23,218 bases of DNA from a virus, in IMG/VR virus record IMGVR_UViG_3300042542_000932, positions 1-23,218 of that record; one strand, given 5' to 3'. Made by a program: the position numbers and the translations under genes. Of the stretch, positions 21,592 through 23,218 are shown in pieces (the first letter of the stretch is position 1; every line of letters begins with the position of its first letter). Below the pieces are notes generated by a model that made no database searches, was not told the origin of the DNA, and saw only the letters and a program-made list of their open reading frames with translations.

Positions 21592-22163
21592 GCACATTAA
21601 ATTGGGGAGACCTAGTTAAAGAAGCCGGCGATGTCGGGAGTTACGACCCGCTCCCGGATGGTGATTACGATCTTGCAATCGTAGAAGCCACCGCAAAGGT
21701 ATCGCAGTCAGGCAAGACAATGTTTGCAGTTAAGGCGCAGGTTCAGACCGGTGCTCATGCAAAGCGTCTCGTCTGGGACAACCTAGTTGTTTCAACTGAC
21801 AATCCAACCGCACTTGGAATTTTCTTCCGCAAGATGAATGCACTCGGTCTCGGCCGTGAATTCTTTGCAACAAGCCCAAGCAACGCACAGATTGAGCAGG
21901 CATTGAATGGCCGAAGCTTCCGTGCGCAAATTGGTTCTCGTACATGGCAAGGCCAGAAGAAGAACGAAATTAAAGCGTACTACAATGCCCCTAATGCTGC
22001 TGCACCGGCTCCTGTCTCGGCACCAGCTCCGGCACCGGCACCTGCACCAGCACCTGCACCTGCACCTGCACCTGCACCAGCACCTGCACCTGCACCTGTT
22101 GCAGAAGCTCCTGTTGCTGCTGCAGAAGCACCGGTTGCTGCACCGCCAGCAGCGCCTTTCTAA
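21588..22163 (+). CDS. SSB-like (DUF669-type) single-stranded DNA-binding protein with a Pro-Ala tail
   Basis: This 191-residue protein starts in an ATGA overlap. The N-terminal 135 residues match the plan of phage SSB-like proteins next to Sak4: PLPDGDYDLAIVEATAKVSQ, SGKTMFAVKAQV, RLVWDNLVVSTDNPTALGIF, then MNALGLGREFF and SFRAQIGSRTWQGQKKNEIK. This is probably an OB-like fold that coats ssDNA. From about residue 136 to the end the chain is almost only Pro, Ala and a few Glu/Val. Cellular SSB ends with an acidic tip that binds partners; here that tip is missing and the protein ends APPAAPF. The tail is probably an unstructured spacer or a contact site. Family call is by pattern and by context. 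Confidence 0.8.
   Translation: MSTLNWGDLVKEAGDVGSYDPLPDGDYDLAIVEATAKVSQSGKTMFAVKAQVQTGAHAKRLVWDNLVVSTDNPTALGIFFRKMNALGLGREFFATSPSNAQIEQALNGRSFRAQIGSRTWQGQKKNEIKAYYNAPNAAAPAPVSAPAPAPAPAPAPAPAPAPAPAPAPAPVAEAPVAAAEAPVAAPPAAPF
22020..22098 (+). repeat. Hexanucleotide repeat coding for Pro-Ala
   Basis: About a dozen GCACCN units (GCACCT, GCACCA, GCACCG and some variants) stand in tandem, coding for alternating Ala-Pro. The repeat lies in the tail of the SSB-like gene and could change length by slippage. It is a coding microsatellite, not a CRISPR array. Confidence 0.85.
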
Positions 22164-22192
22164 ATAAGAAAGAAAAAAAAAAATGTTGTTGA

Positions 22193-22234
22193 GCGTGTCA
22201 GAATTGTTTTCCTTAAGATACAGTTCTGGCACGC
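22193..22234 (+). other. Long imperfect hairpin before the glycosyltransferase gene
   Basis: GCGTGTCAGAATTGT (22193-22207) pairs with ACAGTTCTGGCACGC (22220-22234), 15 bp with two G-T pairs and a 12-base loop. An 11-base A-run (22173-22183) stands before it. No T-run follows on the + strand. On the - strand it would look like a terminator with a distant T-run, but no - strand gene is present. A transcript-processing or attenuation role is possible. Confidence 0.5.
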
Positions 22235-22258
22235 CAGCATACTACAAAGACAGGTTTT

Positions 22259-23218
22259 ATGAAAATTCTAATGACAGGCTTTACTGCGCTTCAGATTAAC
22301 ACTGAACGACGCACTATTCAAAAAATTGACGTACCCGCATCGATTGTTAAAGCACTCGAAGAATGCGGTCACCACGTCGACTGGAGACGAGTTACTCCAG
22401 GTGAAGATCTATCTATGTACGATGTTATCTGGGTAAATCTTGCGCCACTTAACTCGCTCAATGGCAGACAAGGCGCAATGGGCGCACTGTATGCTCTCTC
22501 TTCGGGAATACCCGCTGTTGGCTTTTTTGATGACTGGCAGTTTAGTTCAGTTTTCAATGCGTGCCGCGCGTTGAAAAATCACCCAGAGCTTCTGTACAAG
22601 TATTTGCTAAGTGGCCCTCGTGGAGATGAGCCAGCGACTTACTATAGTTATGAAGATGCGCAAGTTACACTTGCTCGTATCCGAGATGCAGACCCAGATG
22701 CTGCTGCTAAATGCGCAGTTGGCAGATACTTTTTTAATGACACAGATGAAAACATAAAGCAACACGAAGGTCAACTTGTTGCTATCGCGGCGGCGATGCT
22801 TGCTGAGCGATGGTCATACGGTTTAGTCCCTGCGTGCCCAATGTATTCATTCGGTGATCGTTCTCTTGTAAGAAAGCGTATGCCTGCTGAAATGAATGGG
22901 ATTGAAGCACTTGATCCTAGTCCAACAATTTACGACATTCTTGCTACATCAGAACCTAAGGACACGGGTCTTAAGGAACGTAAGTGGGTTCTAGGCGCGC
23001 TAATGCCGCACGATACTTGGCTTGAGCGCAAGAAGCCAGAATGGCCAGTTGAAATCATTGGCAGCCGCAAACTAATTAAGAAGTTTGGTGGGCAGCGTCT
23101 TGACAGCGAGGCAGACGTTCTTTCTTTCTATAATGATTACTGGGGTATTCTTTCGCCTCCGTACCCTCACGCAGGCTCTGGGTGGTGGCGGAGTCGGTTT
23201 ATGTATGCCGCTAAGATT
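22259..23218 (+). CDS. GT-B-like glycosyltransferase (3' end outside window), possible DNA base glycosyltransferase
   Basis: The frame opens at ATG 22259 and runs 320 codons to the window edge without a stop. The N-terminus KILMTGFTALQINTERRTI with PASIVKALEECGHHVDWR is a Rossmann-like start. It continues with MYDVIWVNLAPLNSLNGRQ, then GALYALSSGIPAVGFFDDWQ. A second domain from about residue 240 shows KWVLGALMPH, WPVEIIGSRKLI and ILSPPYPHAGSGWWRSRFMY. This two-domain layout is that of GT-B glycosyltransferases. The stretch with YD-x-x-x-VN, an N-x-x-G turn, and an F-x-D before a Phe/Gln resembles the corresponding part of T4 beta-glucosyltransferase, which glucosylates hydroxymethylcytosine in DNA. 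Since a predicted dCMP hydroxymethylase lies 7 kb upstream, a DNA target is plausible. The function remains inference; a protein or surface target is possible. Confidence 0.6.
   Translation, partial: MKILMTGFTALQINTERRTIQKIDVPASIVKALEECGHHVDWRRVTPGEDLSMYDVIWVNLAPLNSLNGRQGAMGALYALSSGIPAVGFFDDWQFSSVFNACRALKNHPELLYKYLLSGPRGDEPATYYSYEDAQVTLARIRDADPDAAAKCAVGRYFFNDTDENIKQHEGQLVAIAAAMLAERWSYGLVPACPMYSFGDRSLVRKRMPAEMNGIEALDPSPTIYDILATSEPKDTGLKERKWVLGALMPHDTWLERKKPEWPVEIIGSRKLIKKFGGQRLDSEADVLSFYNDYWGILSPPYPHAGSGWWRSRFMYAAKI

Noticed and set aside
22020-22098. Tandem short repeats that could suggest a CRISPR array
   Set aside because: Units are six bases with no spacers and are in frame in the SSB-like gene.
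21792-22232. Cys/Arg-rich - strand frame opposite the Pro-Ala tail
   Set aside because: Its CRCRCRCW-like repeats are simply the complement of the GCACCT hexamers, so it is not a real cysteine-rich protein.
22173-22234. Rho-independent terminator on the - strand (hairpin plus T-run)
   Set aside because: There is no - strand gene to terminate, and the T-run begins nine bases after the stem, too far for a normal intrinsic terminator.

Overview
This window looks like part of the genome of a tailed, double-stranded DNA phage with a long non-contractile tail (siphovirus type). All recognisable genes lie on the + strand and are tightly packed, often with ATGA, GTGA or TAATG stop/start overlaps. 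The tail genes (an HK97 gp10-like protein, a frameshifted tail assembly chaperone ending in an EWLVEQYTDRP-type segment, a Dit/hub pair) resemble those of actinobacteriophages. The base composition, judged by eye, is clearly more AT-rich than in most actinophages. A low-GC actinobacterial host, such as a freshwater lineage, is therefore a reasonable but unproven guess. No integrase, repressor, tRNA, insertion sequence or CRISPR array is visible.

Layout: 1-1109 holds the end of a structural gene and two neck/tail-completion genes. 1166-1905 is a pair of overlapping tail assembly chaperone frames. 1957-5232 is the tape measure. 5274-12557 encodes the tail tip and fibres: a fibre, an Fn3 protein carrying an inserted seven-bladed propeller, a Dit-like protein, a hub (Tal-like) protein and a trimeric fibre with a conserved C-terminal domain. 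A 113-base gap with a hairpin (12558-12670) separates the tail genes from the metabolism and replication genes.

12671-15677 is a nucleotide-metabolism cluster: an unknown protein with a possible zinc site, a dNMP kinase-like protein with an extra C-terminal domain, a thymidylate synthase-family enzyme whose pyrimidine-selecting Asn is replaced by Asp (the dCMP hydroxymethylase signature), a 60-residue protein and a dCMP deaminase. 15661-22163 is the replication and recombination block: family A DNA polymerase with proofreading domain, RuvC-like nuclease, SNF2-type helicase, Cas4/RecB-like nuclease, Sak4-like ATPase and an SSB-like protein with a Pro-Ala tail. The window ends inside a GT-B-like glycosyltransferase gene.

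The most interesting reading is that the hydroxymethylase, kinase, deaminase and glycosyltransferase form a T4-like pathway making modified, possibly glycosylated, cytosine in a siphovirus. This is inferred from residues and gene content and is not shown by the sequence alone. The second notable structure is the beta-propeller apparently inserted inside a single Fn3 domain of a tail protein. No stretch longer than about 115 bases lacks a gene.
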